A stretch of 64,000 nt of DNA, taken from NCBI GenBank assembly GCA_038325765.1, contig JBBQJI010000002.1, positions 191,881-255,880 on the forward strand. The letters run 5' to 3'. Origin of the DNA: Xiheibacterium sp038325765. Its GTDB lineage: Bacteria > Myxococcota_A > Polyangia > Nannocystales > Nannocystaceae. Under the pieces are notes generated by a model. The model was given only the letters and a program-made list of their open reading frames with translations, was not told where the DNA came from and did no database searches. Of this stretch, positions 8,640 to 17,839 are shown one piece after another (the stretch's first letter is position 1; the number at the start of each line of letters is the position of its first letter). The translations under genes were made by a program, and so were the position numbers.

Positions 8640-8651
8640 GCACAGGCCGTA
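8640..8651 (-). promoter_or_regulatory. -10-like TACGGC before the NeuB-like gene
   Basis: TACGGC (reverse strand) ends 6 nt before the ATG at 8639. It is a weak match (position 6 is C) and is included because spacing and context match the other leaderless starts here. Confidence 0.4.
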
Positions 8652-8741
8652 CGGTGCCCACTCGGCCGTGCAAGGGCGGTGGCCCAAGCCGGTCCGCGCC
8701 GCCGCCACGGGCGGGGCGCGCGGACGGTCTGCGCGGGCGGA

Positions 8742-11108
8742 TCAACCGCCTTGGGCAGCCGCGGGCGTTGCGGGCGTCACGGCCGTCGCGGTCGGCGGGC
8801 TCGCGCCGTTGGCCGGCTGGGCTTCGGGCTGGGCTTCGGGCTGGGCTTCGGGCTGGGCTCCGCGCGGGGCTCCGGGCTGGCCGTTGGCGGCGGTGAGCTT
8901 CGGCGTCACGCCCATCTCGGTGAGCAGGTGGTCGCCCTCGTCCACCGCGTCGAGCATCCACAGGATGAACCGGACGTCGACGTGGATCGAGCGGGTGATG
9001 CCGGGGATGAACATCCAGTTCGAGGCGATCGCCTCGTAGTTGCCATCGAACGCCAGCCCGACCAGCTCGCCCTTGGCGTTGAGGGTCGCCGAGCCCGAGT
9101 TGCCGCCGGTGATGTCGAGATCGGCGAGGAAGTCGAGCGGCACGTCGCCGAGCTCGGGCACGCTGTACGGGCCCTTGTCGCCCTTGGCCGCCGCCATGAT
9201 GCCCGGCGGCAGCGCGAACGGCTCGACGCCCGTGTTCTTGGCGATCATCTGCGACAACGTGGTGAACGGTTCGAACATCGTCGCCTCGGGCGTGGGCTTG
9301 TAGCCGCGGACGGTGCCGAAGGTGATCCGCAACGTGCTGTTGGCGTCGGGCGCGAGCGGGGTCGCCACGAACTCGCGCAGCGCGGCGACGAACTTGGGTC
9401 GCAGCGCCCCCATCGCGCCCGCGCGGGTCTCCTCGCGGGTCTGCACGGCCGCGAACGCTGGCGTGATGGCGACCGCGGCCTTCACGAAGGGATCGCCGAT
9501 CTTGCGCATCGCCTCGAGGTCCTTGGCCGCGAGGAGCTTCTCGCGCACGCGCGGAACCGTCAGCTTGGTCTTGGCGTAGAGCTTGGTCAGCCCGGCGTCG
9601 ATCGCCGCGGCGTCCCAGGTCTCGCCCTTGGGCTTGCCGAGCAGGGCCACCAGCGCTGCGGTCGGCCGCTGCTCGGGCGGGACCTTCAGGGCGCGATCGA
9701 TGGCGAGGCGCAACAGCGCCCGATCGAGTTCCGGATCGAACGTGTTCATCGCGCCGTCGATCATCGCGGCGAGGGAGGGCGGCCCAGCGTCGGCCCCAGG
9801 ATCCTGCTGGGTCAGCATCGCCACCGCGAGGGCCACGCTGAGCAGCTGGCTGCCCTCCGCGAGCTCGCGGAGCGCCGCGTCCTGGTCGCGAACGACCCGG
9901 TACTCGGCATCGAGGGCGGCGAGCTGCTCGAACACGCCACCGTACTTGGCGGTGCGCGCCGCGTCGGCAGCGATCCACGCCTGCAGCTCGGCCTCGACCT
10001 TCGCCTTCTGAAAGGCGAGCCCACCTTTGGTCAGGCCCGCGAGCATCCCTTGGAAGTTGGTGTGGTAGTTGGCGAGCCGGCGCAGGCGGCTGGCCGACTT
10101 GATCGCGAGTTCCGGGCGCTGCTTGCCCATGGACTCGAGCACCGCGATCGTCTCGGCGTAGCGGGCGATGTCGCGGGGGTATCGCCACGTGATGGCGTCG
10201 CGGACCTCCTCGGCGGTGCTCAGGCGGTTGGTGCGACCGGGGTAGCCGGCGACCATCACGAAGTCGCCGGCCTCCAGAGGCTCGGACGCGAGCCTCAGGT
10301 GGTGCGGCGGCACGTAGGGCACGTTGTCGGGCGACGGATCAGCAGGCTGGCCGTCCTTGCCGACGTACGCGCGCAGGAACGAGAAGTCGCCAGTGTGCCG
10401 CGGCCAACGCCAGTTGTCGACCTCGCCACCGAACACACCGACGCCCGCGTGCGGGGCGTAGACGAGGCGTACGTCGCGGATCTCGAGGGCATCGATGAGG
10501 TAGTACTCGGCGCCCTCGAAGAACGAACGCACCGAGCAGGCGTGGCCGGGGCGCGCGGCTTGGCAGGTCTTCTCGAGGTCTTTGGTGCGACGCTGGGTCT
10601 CGGTGTAGCGCGCCTTGGGATCGGCGATCTGGTCGAGCCCCGTCGTCATGTCTGCGGTCACGTCACGGATCGACTGTGTCACGAAGATCCGCTGGCCTGG
10701 GCCCGCGGGGCGCTCGTCGGCCAAGCTCGGCGCCATGTAGCCGTCGACGAGCAGGTTGTCCTCGGCGGTGGAGTTGTTCTGCAGCGCCCCGATCACGCAG
10801 TGGTGGTTGGTGACGACGAGCCCCTTGGGCGACACGAACGACGCCGAGCAGCCGCCGAGGCTGACCACCGCGCCCAGGGGGAACGAGGTCGGATCGCCGA
10901 GCGCCGCGGGGTCGTAGCCCAGGCCGAGCGACTCGAGCGTCTCGGCGTGCCCGACCATCTGCGTCGGCATCCACATGCCGCCGGGGTTCTCGTACTCGGG
11001 CGCCGTCGCCGCTTCGCTCACCGGCGGTGGCTGGGTCGTCGTCGGCTTGCACGACGACCCGAGGGCGATGAGGGAGGCGACGACGAGGGCTCGAACACGC
11101 ACGGACAT
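8742..11108 (-). CDS. S46 family dipeptidyl-peptidase (DPP7/DPP11-like), probable lipoprotein
   Basis: Protein of 788 aa exported through an N-terminal signal ending in a lipobox-like GSSC. S46 enzymes are periplasmic serine exopeptidases that remove N-terminal dipeptides. The catalytic His lies in VVTNHHCVIG and the catalytic Ser in DITGGNSGSA, both diagnostic. The residue 18 positions after the catalytic Ser is Gly; from memory of the family this favours DPP7-type (hydrophobic) rather than DPP11-type (acidic, Arg) specificity. The C-terminus carries about 50 extra residues with an AQPE tandem repeat absent from classical members. ATG at 11108 is preferred because TACGCA lies 8 nt upstream. 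The next gene on the strand (NeuB-like) starts 102 nt downstream with its own box. Confidence 0.88.
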   Translation of the reverse strand: MSVRVRALVVASLIALGSSCKPTTTQPPPVSEAATAPEYENPGGMWMPTQMVGHAETLESLGLGYDPAALGDPTSFPLGAVVSLGGCSASFVSPKGLVVTNHHCVIGALQNNSTAEDNLLVDGYMAPSLADERPAGPGQRIFVTQSIRDVTADMTTGLDQIADPKARYTETQRRTKDLEKTCQAARPGHACSVRSFFEGAEYYLIDALEIRDVRLVYAPHAGVGVFGGEVDNWRWPRHTGDFSFLRAYVGKDGQPADPSPDNVPYVPPHHLRLASEPLEAGDFVMVAGYPGRTNRLSTAEEVRDAITWRYPRDIARYAETIAVLESMGKQRPELAIKSASRLRRLANYHTNFQGMLAGLTKGGLAFQKAKVEAELQAWIAADAARTAKYGGVFEQLAALDAEYRVVRDQDAALRELAEGSQLLSVALAVAMLTQQDPGADAGPPSLAAMIDGAMNTFDPELDRALLRLAIDRALKVPPEQRPTAALVALLGKPKGETWDAAAIDAGLTKLYAKTKLTVPRVREKLLAAKDLEAMRKIGDPFVKAAVAITPAFAAVQTREETRAGAMGALRPKFVAALREFVATPLAPDANSTLRITFGTVRGYKPTPEATMFEPFTTLSQMIAKNTGVEPFALPPGIMAAAKGDKGPYSVPELGDVPLDFLADLDITGGNSGSATLNAKGELVGLAFDGNYEAIASNWMFIPGITRSIHVDVRFILWMLDAVDEGDHLLTEMGVTPKLTAANGQPGAPRGAQPEAQPEAQPEAQPANGASPPTATAVTPATPAAAQGG
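8818..8872. repeat. 12-bp tandem repeat coding the AQPE tail
   Basis: GGGCTTCGGGCT-type units are repeated four times near the 3' end of the S46 peptidase gene and encode the Ala-Gln-Pro-Glu tail. The unit is a multiple of three, so the frame is kept. Confidence 0.7.
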
Positions 11109-11122
11109 CGGCGGCATGCGTA
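11109..11122 (-). promoter_or_regulatory. -10-like TACGCA before the S46 peptidase gene
   Basis: TACGCA (reverse strand, 11122-11117) ends 8 nt before the ATG at 11108. It decides between this ATG and an in-frame ATG 27 nt further upstream. Confidence 0.5.
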
Positions 11123-11308
11123 ACAGATCCATCCCACACCGGGTTGGGTTTCGCCCCCTGCGCGTGATCCGGCGCCGAGCGGTGTCGCACGCGAACCGGC
11201 CGCAGCCGTCGACGCGCGCCGCGACTGCGCGACGTCGGCAGACCACCGCGAGCCCAGCAAACGCCGATCGCTCGGCCCCAGCCCTCGCCAAGCGCCCCGC
11301 GGGTTGGC

Positions 11309-11322
11309 TACGCTGCCCACCG
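11309..11322 (+). promoter_or_regulatory. -10-like TACGCT before the lipid-kinase-like gene
   Basis: TACGCT at 11309-11314 ends 8 nt before a TTG start at 11323. The 200-bp gap between the two divergent genes shows no other clear element. Confidence 0.55.
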
Positions 11323-12375
11323 TTGCCCCGCCCGCGCCGCACCCTGCTCGTGGCCAATCCCACCGCCAGGAGCGGCAAGGCCAAGCGCTACATCGACGAC
11401 GCGATGGCGGTGCTCGACGACGCCGGCCTGTTCCCGGAGTTCGTCGCCACCTTGCCCGCGGGCGCCACCGTCGCCAAGCTGGCGGCCCGCATCGAGCGCG
11501 AGGACGCGGCGCGGGTGGTCTACATGGGCGGCGACGGCACGTTCGCCGAGGCGGCCAAGTCGATCATCTTGGCGCGCGAGCGGACCGGCGTCGACGTGCC
11601 GCTCGGCATGCTGCCGATGGGCACCGCGAACGATCAGGGCCGCAGCTTCGGCATCACCTCGGGCGTTCGGGCGCTCCGCCGCAACGTCGACATCATCGCG
11701 GCGGGCGTCGAACAGTGGCTCGACGTCGGCCGCATCGAGGCGTTGGACGCCGGCGGCGAGCCCATCGCCAAGGACCTGTGGTTCGACAGCTGCGGCATGG
11801 GGCTGTCCGCGCGCGTGCTCGCGAAGCGCAACCGCGAGCGCGAGTGGGTCGAGAAGGTGCCGGTGTTACGCAGCTTCTACCGCGACAAGTTGGTGTACAC
11901 GAGCGCCACCGTGCGCACGCTCGTGCTCGGTGCGTTCGGCGGCGCCAACTTCGACGCCGAGGTGGCGATCGACGGCGCGTCCGCGTCGTTCGACTCGGTC
12001 ACCGACATCTTGGTGCAGGGCACGATCATCTACGCAGGCGACTGGATCTTCGATCCGTCCGCCAAGCCCGACGACGGCCGGTTCGAGGTGGTGGTGCTCC
12101 GCGGCCACGCCGACTGGGCCGCCGCCGCGCTCGGCGGCCACAAGCGCAACCCGGTCACCGGCGACGACCTCGCGGTCTTGGGCCTGCCGCGGCGCGAGGT
12201 GCCCCGCGGCCGCGTCATCGAGATCCGGCTGACGGCCCGGCGGCGTGCCGGCATGAACGCCCCGATCCACGCGCAGATCGACGGCGAAGAGTTCGTCACC
12301 GCCGGCCACTACCGCATCGAGAACCTGTTCCACCACCTCCGCATCATCGTGCCCGAGGACTCGCACTGGGTGTGA
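11323..12375 (+). CDS. Diacylglycerol/lipid kinase catalytic-domain protein
   Basis: Protein of 350 aa in the DAGK_cat/YegS-like superfamily, which phosphorylates lipid hydroxyls with ATP. The N-terminal LLVANPTARSGKA and the nucleotide-binding GGDGTFAEAAKS are clear, followed by GMLPMGTANDQGRS, equivalent to the family LGTxNDFAR segment. The C-terminal half is the beta-sandwich typical of the family (DGEEF near the end). The TTG start is used because the conserved fold begins seven residues later and the promoter box abuts it. A longer upstream frame overlaps the divergent peptidase gene. The exact lipid substrate is unknown. Confidence 0.85.
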   Translation: MPRPRRTLLVANPTARSGKAKRYIDDAMAVLDDAGLFPEFVATLPAGATVAKLAARIEREDAARVVYMGGDGTFAEAAKSIILARERTGVDVPLGMLPMGTANDQGRSFGITSGVRALRRNVDIIAAGVEQWLDVGRIEALDAGGEPIAKDLWFDSCGMGLSARVLAKRNREREWVEKVPVLRSFYRDKLVYTSATVRTLVLGAFGGANFDAEVAIDGASASFDSVTDILVQGTIIYAGDWIFDPSAKPDDGRFEVVVLRGHADWAAAALGGHKRNPVTGDDLAVLGLPRREVPRGRVIEIRLTARRRAGMNAPIHAQIDGEEFVTAGHYRIENLFHHLRIIVPEDSHWV

Positions 12376-12452
12376 GCGGGGACCGGACTCCAGCCGCGCG
12401 GTTGCCCGTCGCACCCGTGTGTGGCAGCGTCGAGCGCGGACGTACCGATGTG

Positions 12453-13466
12453 ATGCGCGCCAGGCTCCCACGCCGCTGCACCGCTGCTCTCGTCGCCGTC
12501 GAACTGGCGCTCGCGCTCGTGGGCGGCTGCGGCCGTGTCGGCGAGGCGATCCAAGACGTGGTCCAGGCCGAGGTCGAGGCCCGCGTTCGCACCGGCGACA
12601 CGCAGATGCCCGGCACGCTCGCTCCGCCGGCGCTGACCGACCAGGATCGGCTCGCCGACAAGCTCGCGCTGTACCACGAGTGCCTGCGCCGCTCGCGGGT
12701 GCGCATCATCGAGAGCCACGCCCGCTGGATCGAGGGCGTCGATCCGAAGACCGGCGGCGCCCGGCGGGGCGGCCCGCGGCCGCTGGTGTACCCGGTCGAG
12801 ACCGAGCTGCAGCCCTGCCACCGCGCCGTCGACGAGGGCCCGCTGCAGACGCCGCTGCTGCCGGTGATCGAGGCGGCGGCCGCTGAGTATCTGGCGGCCT
12901 CGGCGACCTTCGCGGTGATCGCGGCCCAACTCGATCAGTACTACGGCGCCGAGGCGTTCAAGCAGGACGGATGGGCCCTGGGCAAGGCGTTGGCGCCGGG
13001 GCTCGTGGCAGCGTGGGAGCGGTGGCAGCTTTCGCTCGGGGTGCTCGACGGCGAGCTCGAGCGGGTGCGCGACGGTCTCGACGAGTTGCGCCTCGCCCAG
13101 GCGGGGGCGACCGGCGGTCCGTCCATGCGCTGGCACTGCCATCGCACGATGCTCGCGGCCAAGGGGCTCGAGCGCTGCGCACGGCGCGAGTCGCTGACCG
13201 CGGAGACCTGCGACGGCGCCCTGGCCACGTTCGATGCGCGCCTGGCAGAGCTTTTGGCCTGGGCCGAGGCCCACCCCAGCGAGGCCGAGCAGGCGTTCTG
13301 GTGGCCGAGCTTCGAGGCCGCCCTCGCGGACTTCGCCGAGGACGCCCACGCCATCGATGCGAGGCTGGCGTCGAAGAAGTTCGACGGCGACCTCGCGGGG
13401 CTGCGCGACCACCACGACGAGGTCCGCGCTGCGTTCGACAATCTCCGCTTCGATCTCGGCGCCTGA
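12453..13466 (+). CDS. DUF3829-like lipoprotein
   Basis: Probable lipoprotein of 337 aa: hydrophobic stretch ending in the lipobox LVGGC near residue 27. The mature part is almost wholly helical (for example DGELERVRDGLDELRLAQ), resembling DUF3829 lipoproteins of unknown function. Four further Cys (in HECLRR, QPCHRA, RWHCHRT and RCARR contexts) could form disulphides. It lies 77 nt after the lipid-kinase-like gene in the same direction. TACCGA lies only 4 nt before the ATG, so promoter support is weak. No function is assigned. Confidence 0.7.
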   Translation: MRARLPRRCTAALVAVELALALVGGCGRVGEAIQDVVQAEVEARVRTGDTQMPGTLAPPALTDQDRLADKLALYHECLRRSRVRIIESHARWIEGVDPKTGGARRGGPRPLVYPVETELQPCHRAVDEGPLQTPLLPVIEAAAAEYLAASATFAVIAAQLDQYYGAEAFKQDGWALGKALAPGLVAAWERWQLSLGVLDGELERVRDGLDELRLAQAGATGGPSMRWHCHRTMLAAKGLERCARRESLTAETCDGALATFDARLAELLAWAEAHPSEAEQAFWWPSFEAALADFAEDAHAIDARLASKKFDGDLAGLRDHHDEVRAAFDNLRFDLGA

Positions 13467-13490
13467 GCGATCGCGATCGGGAGGGGAAGG

Positions 13491-13516
13491 TTCCGCCGGG
13501 CTCTCGCCCGGTGGAA
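13491..13516. terminator. 11-bp stem hairpin downstream of the DUF3829-like gene
   Basis: TTCCGCCGGGC pairs with GCCCGGTGGAA across a TCTC loop, 11 bp including one G-T pair. It lies 24 nt after the stop and between convergent genes. Confidence 0.65.
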
Positions 13517-13537
13517 GGGGGAGCGGGCCGCTCCCCC
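13517..13537. terminator. Perfectly symmetric hairpin downstream of the sigma-factor gene
   Basis: GGGGGAGCGG and CCGCTCCCCC flank a single G, a near-palindrome that works on either strand. It is directly next to the previous hairpin, giving each convergent gene its own candidate terminator. Confidence 0.6.
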
Positions 13538-13546
13538 GAAGCGGCC

Positions 13547-14416
13547 TCAGGCGGCCTCCGCCAGCGCGGCACCCTCGGGGGCGAGATCGGCGAGCGAGCG
13601 GCGGAGCTTGGTCTTCACCCGCTGCTCGAGCTGGCGCACGCGCTCGCGCGAGAGGCCCAGGGTCTTGCCGATCTCCGACAGCGTCTGGCGCTCGCCGCCG
13701 ATGAGGCGGTGGTGCACGATCACCTGCTCGCGCTCGTCGAGCCGGGTGAGCGCATCGGCGACGCGCTCGTGGACGATGGACTGGATCTCGCCGCAGAGGA
13801 TCGCGCTCTCCTGGTCGCCACCGCCATCGGCGAGCGTGTCCATGATCGTGGAGGTGCCCTCGCGATAGGCCTTGGCGTCGAGCGAGAGGTCGCGCGCGTC
13901 GATGCGCTGCTCCATCTGGCGGATGCGCTCCTCGCTGGTCGAGAACGTCGCGGCGAGGTGCGCCGTGAGATCCTCGCCGCTGCCGAGCCGCGCGGCGAGC
14001 TTGGCCTTCTCGCGGTGGAGGCGGAAGAACAGCTTGCTCTGCATGGGCCCGGTGCCGACACCGACGAGGCTCCAGTGCTTGAGGATGTACGACAGGACGT
14101 GGGCGCGGACCCAGTACGAGGCGTAGGTCATGAACCGCAGCCCCCGCTCGGGCTCGAAGCGGCGCACCGCCTGCAACAGGCCGATATTGCCCTCGGCGAC
14201 GAGTTCGTTCACGCGGAAGCCGTAGCCACGGTAGCCGTGGGCGATCTTCACCACATAGCGCAGGTTGCAGCACACCAGCAGGTCGCCGGAGGGCTTGTCG
14301 CCACCTTGGTACGAAGTCGACAGCGAGAGCTCACGCTCGCGGTCGAGGACCGGGTACCGCTCGATGGCAGAGGTGTAGCGAGAGAAACCTTGGTCGGTCG
14401 AAAGCGCGTCAAACAT
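13547..14416 (-). CDS. RpoH-like (group 3-type) sigma-70 family factor
   Basis: Protein of 289 aa with sigma regions 2-4 and no region 1.1. Region 2 has LLVCCNLRYVVKIAHGY, VNELVAEGNIGLLQAV and FMTYASYWVRAHVL; SKLFFRLHREK matches the RpoH box between regions 2 and 3. Region 4 helix-turn-helix is TLSEIGKTLGLSRERVRQLE. This places it with RpoH/SigB/SigC-type alternative factors of myxobacteria, directing RNA polymerase to heat-shock or developmental promoters; the regulon is unknown. The ATG has GGAG about 11 nt upstream (a Shine-Dalgarno), in contrast to many neighbours. Divergent from the dehydrogenase at 14615. Confidence 0.88.
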   Translation of the reverse strand: MFDALSTDQGFSRYTSAIERYPVLDRERELSLSTSYQGGDKPSGDLLVCCNLRYVVKIAHGYRGYGFRVNELVAEGNIGLLQAVRRFEPERGLRFMTYASYWVRAHVLSYILKHWSLVGVGTGPMQSKLFFRLHREKAKLAARLGSGEDLTAHLAATFSTSEERIRQMEQRIDARDLSLDAKAYREGTSTIMDTLADGGGDQESAILCGEIQSIVHERVADALTRLDEREQVIVHHRLIGGERQTLSEIGKTLGLSRERVRQLEQRVKTKLRRSLADLAPEGAALAEAA

Positions 14417-14601
14417 TGGTCGGCATCTCCATCGTCGGCCCCGACCAGTCCTCATGGACTGGCCGCACCCCGATGGGAGCCCAGCAGCGGAACACGAATC
14501 GCGGAAAACCCCCCGGCCGCCCTCGATCCGTCTGCGAGGTATATGGCTGGGTGGATCTGCAAGCGCAAGGTCTGTCTTCGGGGCCCCCTGTATTTCGGTG
14601 G

Positions 14602-14614
14602 TAGTGTGGCGCAC
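14602..14614 (+). promoter_or_regulatory. -10-like TAGTGT before the dehydrogenase gene
   Basis: TAGTGT at 14602-14607 ends 7 nt before the ATG at 14615. Confidence 0.5.
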
Positions 14615-15691
14615 ATGCGACCCACGCGGGTCGCGATCCCAGGATCACCGATGCGCGCGATCACGCTGCATACCCACGGCGATGCCTCGGTCCTCGGCCT
14701 GCAGACACTCCCCGATCCCAGCGCCGGATGGGGCGAGGTCGTGGTCGAGATCGGGGCCTGCGCCCTCAATCGCCTCGATCTGTGGGTCCGCGACGGGCTG
14801 CCCAACCTGCGGCTTTGCTACCCCCACGTGCTGGGCAGCGACATCGCCGGCCGCGTCAGCGCGGTCGGCGACGGGGTGGACCCGAGCTGGCGCGATCGTG
14901 AGGTCGTGGTCAACCCGGGGCTGTCGTGCGGCGCCTGTCCGGCGTGTCTCGATGGGTGGGACAATCTGTGTCCGCGCTACCGCATCTTCGGCGAGCACGT
15001 GGCGGGGGGCTACTGTGAGCGCCTCGCGGTGCCGGTGACGAACCTGGTCGCCAAGCCCGAGGGCCTGTCCATGGTCGAGGCTGCCGCCATGCCGCTGACC
15101 TTCCTCACCGCCTGGCAGATGCTGGTCACGCGTGGCCGCGTCGCGCCCGGCGACGTCGTGCTCGTGCACGCGGTCGGCAGCGGCGTCGGCGTGGCCGCGC
15201 TGCAGATCGCCAAGCTCCACGGCGCCCGCGTCGTCGCCCTCGGCCGCACCGAGGACAAGCTCGCCGCCGCCCGGGGCCTTGGCGCCGACGCCACGGTGTG
15301 CAGCGCCGATGCCGACTGGCCGTTGCAGGTGCGGGCGGTCTGCGGTGTCGGCAAGCGCGGCGTGGACCTGGTCGTCGAGCACACCGGCCGCGACACCTGG
15401 GCCGCGAGCCTCGAGATCGTGCGCCGCGGTGGCACCATCGTCACCTGTGGCGCCTCGTCGGGGTGGGACGCCACCACGGATCTGCGCCACGTGTTCTTCC
15501 GCCAGATCCAAATCCTCGGCAGCACGATGGGCAGCAAGGCGTCGTTGCACCGCATCATGGCCCTGGTCGGTCAGGGGTTGCTGCGCCCGGTCGTCGATCG
15601 GCGCTTCGCCCTCGAGGACGCGGCCGCGGCCCACCGCCACCTCGAGTCGCGCACGCAGTTCGGCAAGGTCGTGCTCGAGATCGGTCGATGA
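14615..15691 (+). CDS. Zinc-type medium-chain dehydrogenase/quinone oxidoreductase
   Basis: Protein of 358 aa (346 if ATG 14651 is used, which has AGGA upstream). GroES-like N-terminal half with PHVLGSDIAGRV; the four structural-zinc cysteines lie in CGACPACLDGWDNLC. The Rossmann half has VHAVGSGVGVAALQIAK and binds NAD(P)H. The family reversibly oxidises alcohols or reduces quinones and enones; substrate unknown. Its TGA overlaps the ATG of the membrane protein at 15688 (ATGA), so the two are coupled. It ends in FGKVVLEI, as expected for a complete member. Confidence 0.85.
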   Translation: MRPTRVAIPGSPMRAITLHTHGDASVLGLQTLPDPSAGWGEVVVEIGACALNRLDLWVRDGLPNLRLCYPHVLGSDIAGRVSAVGDGVDPSWRDREVVVNPGLSCGACPACLDGWDNLCPRYRIFGEHVAGGYCERLAVPVTNLVAKPEGLSMVEAAAMPLTFLTAWQMLVTRGRVAPGDVVLVHAVGSGVGVAALQIAKLHGARVVALGRTEDKLAAARGLGADATVCSADADWPLQVRAVCGVGKRGVDLVVEHTGRDTWAASLEIVRRGGTIVTCGASSGWDATTDLRHVFFRQIQILGSTMGSKASLHRIMALVGQGLLRPVVDRRFALEDAAAAHRHLESRTQFGKVVLEIGR

Positions 15692-17211
15692 GCACCGACC
15701 GCGCGCCGGCCACGATCCCCGAGGCGAGTGCGCCCATCGCCGCGGCCGTGCTCGCGATCGTGCTCGCCGCGATGGTCGTGTGGCCCGGGGCGGACTTCGC
15801 CCTCGACGACGCCTGGATCCACCTCTCGTACGCCAAGAGCCTGCGGGCCGGCGATGGCTGGAGCTACAACCCGGGCGATCACGAGGCCGGGTGCTCGAGC
15901 CCGCTGTGGGTGGCGCTGCTCGCCGTGTGGCCCACCGCCGCCAACCCTGTGCCCGGCGTGCTCGCCCTCGGCGTGCTGTTCCACGCGGTCTCGGCCTGGG
16001 CCAGCGCCGCCTTGGCCCTCGCCATCGGCCGCCGGCGTGCGACCGTGACCGCGCCGCTCCCCCTGCGATCGATCGCCTGGCTCGCCGGGATCCTCGTGGC
16101 CGCCTCGCCGCTACAGTTGCACGGGGTGGGCAGCGGCATGGAGGTGCCGCTGGCGAGCGCGCTGCTGTTGGGCCTCGCGTGGGCGACCGTTCGGGGCCGG
16201 CCTTTCGCCGCGGCGACTCTCGGCGCCCTCGGGGTGTGGGCGCGGCCCGAGCTCGGCGCCTTTGCGATCGCCCTGGTCGCCGCGACGTGGCTGCTGCGTG
16301 CCTGCACCGACCCCGACCAGCGGCGCGCCGCCCTGTGCGGGGCTGCAGGTGCGCTCGGTGCCGCGGCGGCGTGGTCGGCATGGCTGCTCGCCACCGTCGG
16401 CGCCGCGGTGCCCAACGCGTTCTTCATCAAGGGTCGCGGCGGTGGTGTCGAGGGCCTGGTCTACTTCGCCCAGGAGGTCGCGCCGTGGCAGCCGTGGCTG
16501 GTCGGGCTCGGCGGTGTGGTGTTACTCGGCGCCGCGCTGCGACGGCACCTCCGCGAGGGTGACGGCTCGGCGACCGCGGTGGTCCTCGCCACCTGCGCCA
16601 CCGTGATCGCCGTCGCCGCCACGCGGCCGCTGCATCCGGGCGTGCAGTTCTTCGAGGCCCGCTACTTCGCGCCGCTGCTGGTGCCGCTGCCCGTGGTGGT
16701 CGCGCTCGGGCTCGGGGCCCTGGGGCGCACCTTTGCCATCGTCGCCCTCGCCCCCGTCGCCGTGGTGACCGGCCTGCAGGCCCGGGACACCGCGGTGCGG
16801 GTCCGTGACGCCGCCGAGGACATCCGCGTGCTCCACCGCCAGCCGGCGCAGTACATCGCCGCCGAGCTGCCGCGGGACGCCGTCGTCGCGGTGGAGGGCG
16901 CCGGCGCCACCCGGTTCTTCGCGCCGCGCACCATGACGATCGTCGATCTCGTCGGGCTCAACGATCACGTCGCCGCGCGCCTGCACCGCGACCGCGCAGC
17001 CAAGATCTGCCACTGGATCGCCCGCGCGCCGACCCACGCCGTGATCCCGGCGACCTGGCTGCCGCTGCTGGGCGACATCTTCGAGCTCGCGCCCGTGGCC
17101 AGCTTCGACGATCTGGTCTACACGCAAGTCGAGCCGCACCATCCGATGCGCGTGGTCGTCGTGGCCATCGGTGCGCCGCGCCCCGATCGCCGCTGCCCGC
17201 TGGGGTCCTGA
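15688..17211 (+). CDS. GT-C-like polytopic membrane protein
   Basis: Protein of 507 aa with roughly ten hydrophobic segments and a soluble C-terminal part from about residue 385. The first loop has an Asp pair (FALDDAWIHLSYAKSL) followed by a Gly/Asn-Pro-Gly and a CSSPLW motif. This is the pattern of GT-C/ArnT-like glycosyltransferases and their relatives that use polyprenyl-linked sugars. FFEARYFAPLLVPLPVV near residue 325 fits the conserved late helices. Overlap with the dehydrogenase stop suggests co-translation, but a shared pathway cannot be proven. The sugar donor and acceptor are unknown. Confidence 0.65.
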   Translation: MSTDRAPATIPEASAPIAAAVLAIVLAAMVVWPGADFALDDAWIHLSYAKSLRAGDGWSYNPGDHEAGCSSPLWVALLAVWPTAANPVPGVLALGVLFHAVSAWASAALALAIGRRRATVTAPLPLRSIAWLAGILVAASPLQLHGVGSGMEVPLASALLLGLAWATVRGRPFAAATLGALGVWARPELGAFAIALVAATWLLRACTDPDQRRAALCGAAGALGAAAAWSAWLLATVGAAVPNAFFIKGRGGGVEGLVYFAQEVAPWQPWLVGLGGVVLLGAALRRHLREGDGSATAVVLATCATVIAVAATRPLHPGVQFFEARYFAPLLVPLPVVVALGLGALGRTFAIVALAPVAVVTGLQARDTAVRVRDAAEDIRVLHRQPAQYIAAELPRDAVVAVEGAGATRFFAPRTMTIVDLVGLNDHVAARLHRDRAAKICHWIARAPTHAVIPATWLPLLGDIFELAPVASFDDLVYTQVEPHHPMRVVVVAIGAPRPDRRCPLGS

Positions 17212-17241
17212 AATCGGGCGCCGGGGCCCGGTGGTGCGTGG

Positions 17242-17255
17242 TAGCGTCCGCCGCC
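17242..17255 (+). promoter_or_regulatory. -10-like TAGCGT before the DUF2505-like gene
   Basis: TAGCGT at 17242-17247 ends 8 nt before the GTG at 17256, only 30 nt after the stop of the membrane-protein gene. Confidence 0.55.
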
Positions 17256-17774
17256 GTGCTCGAATTCACCCTCAACCAAGGGTTCGACTGCTCCACCGAG
17301 CGCTACTGGGCGCTCTACTTCGACCCCGAGTGGACCCGGACCATGCTCCTGGACGGGCTGGGCTTCGCCACCTGCGACATCGACCCGATCGTCGAAGAGG
17401 CCGGCAAGAAGCGCCGGTCCATGCGCGTGACCCCCGAGTTGGACCTGCCCGCGGCCGTCGCCAAGGTCCTGGGACCGCGGCTGGGCTACACCGAGAACGG
17501 GCGCCTCGACGTCGCCACCGGCGAGTGGTCCTACGAGATCGTGCTGTCGGTGATGTCGGACCGCATTCGCATGGGCGGGCGGTTCACCGTGGAGCCCGAC
17601 GGCCCCGACCGCTGCCTGCGCCGCTCGATCCTGCGCTGCGAGGTCCGCATCTTCGGCATCGGCGGCCTCGTCGAGCGGGCGGCCGAGAAGAACATGCGCG
17701 ACGGCTGGGAGCGCGCGGCGGGGTGGATGCGGCAGTGGATGGCCGCCCATCTCGCGCCATCGCCCGCCAGGTGA
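17256..17774 (+). CDS. DUF2505/START-like protein
   Basis: Protein of 172 aa with no signal peptide. It starts with strand-rich EFTLNQGFDCSTERYWALYFD and ends in a long helix (VERAAEKNMRDGWERAAGWM), the helix-grip layout of START/Bet v1-like DUF2505 proteins that often bind lipids or other hydrophobic ligands. No catalytic residues are evident. The GTG start is supported by the abutting promoter box; an upstream in-frame ATG would add six residues. Confidence 0.65.
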   Translation: MLEFTLNQGFDCSTERYWALYFDPEWTRTMLLDGLGFATCDIDPIVEEAGKKRRSMRVTPELDLPAAVAKVLGPRLGYTENGRLDVATGEWSYEIVLSVMSDRIRMGGRFTVEPDGPDRCLRRSILRCEVRIFGIGGLVERAAEKNMRDGWERAAGWMRQWMAAHLAPSPAR

Positions 17775-17839
17775 GCCATTGGGGTCCCGTGTGCGGCGAC
17801 GGAGACCAAACCATGGCTTGCGCCCTCACTCCCTCGGTC

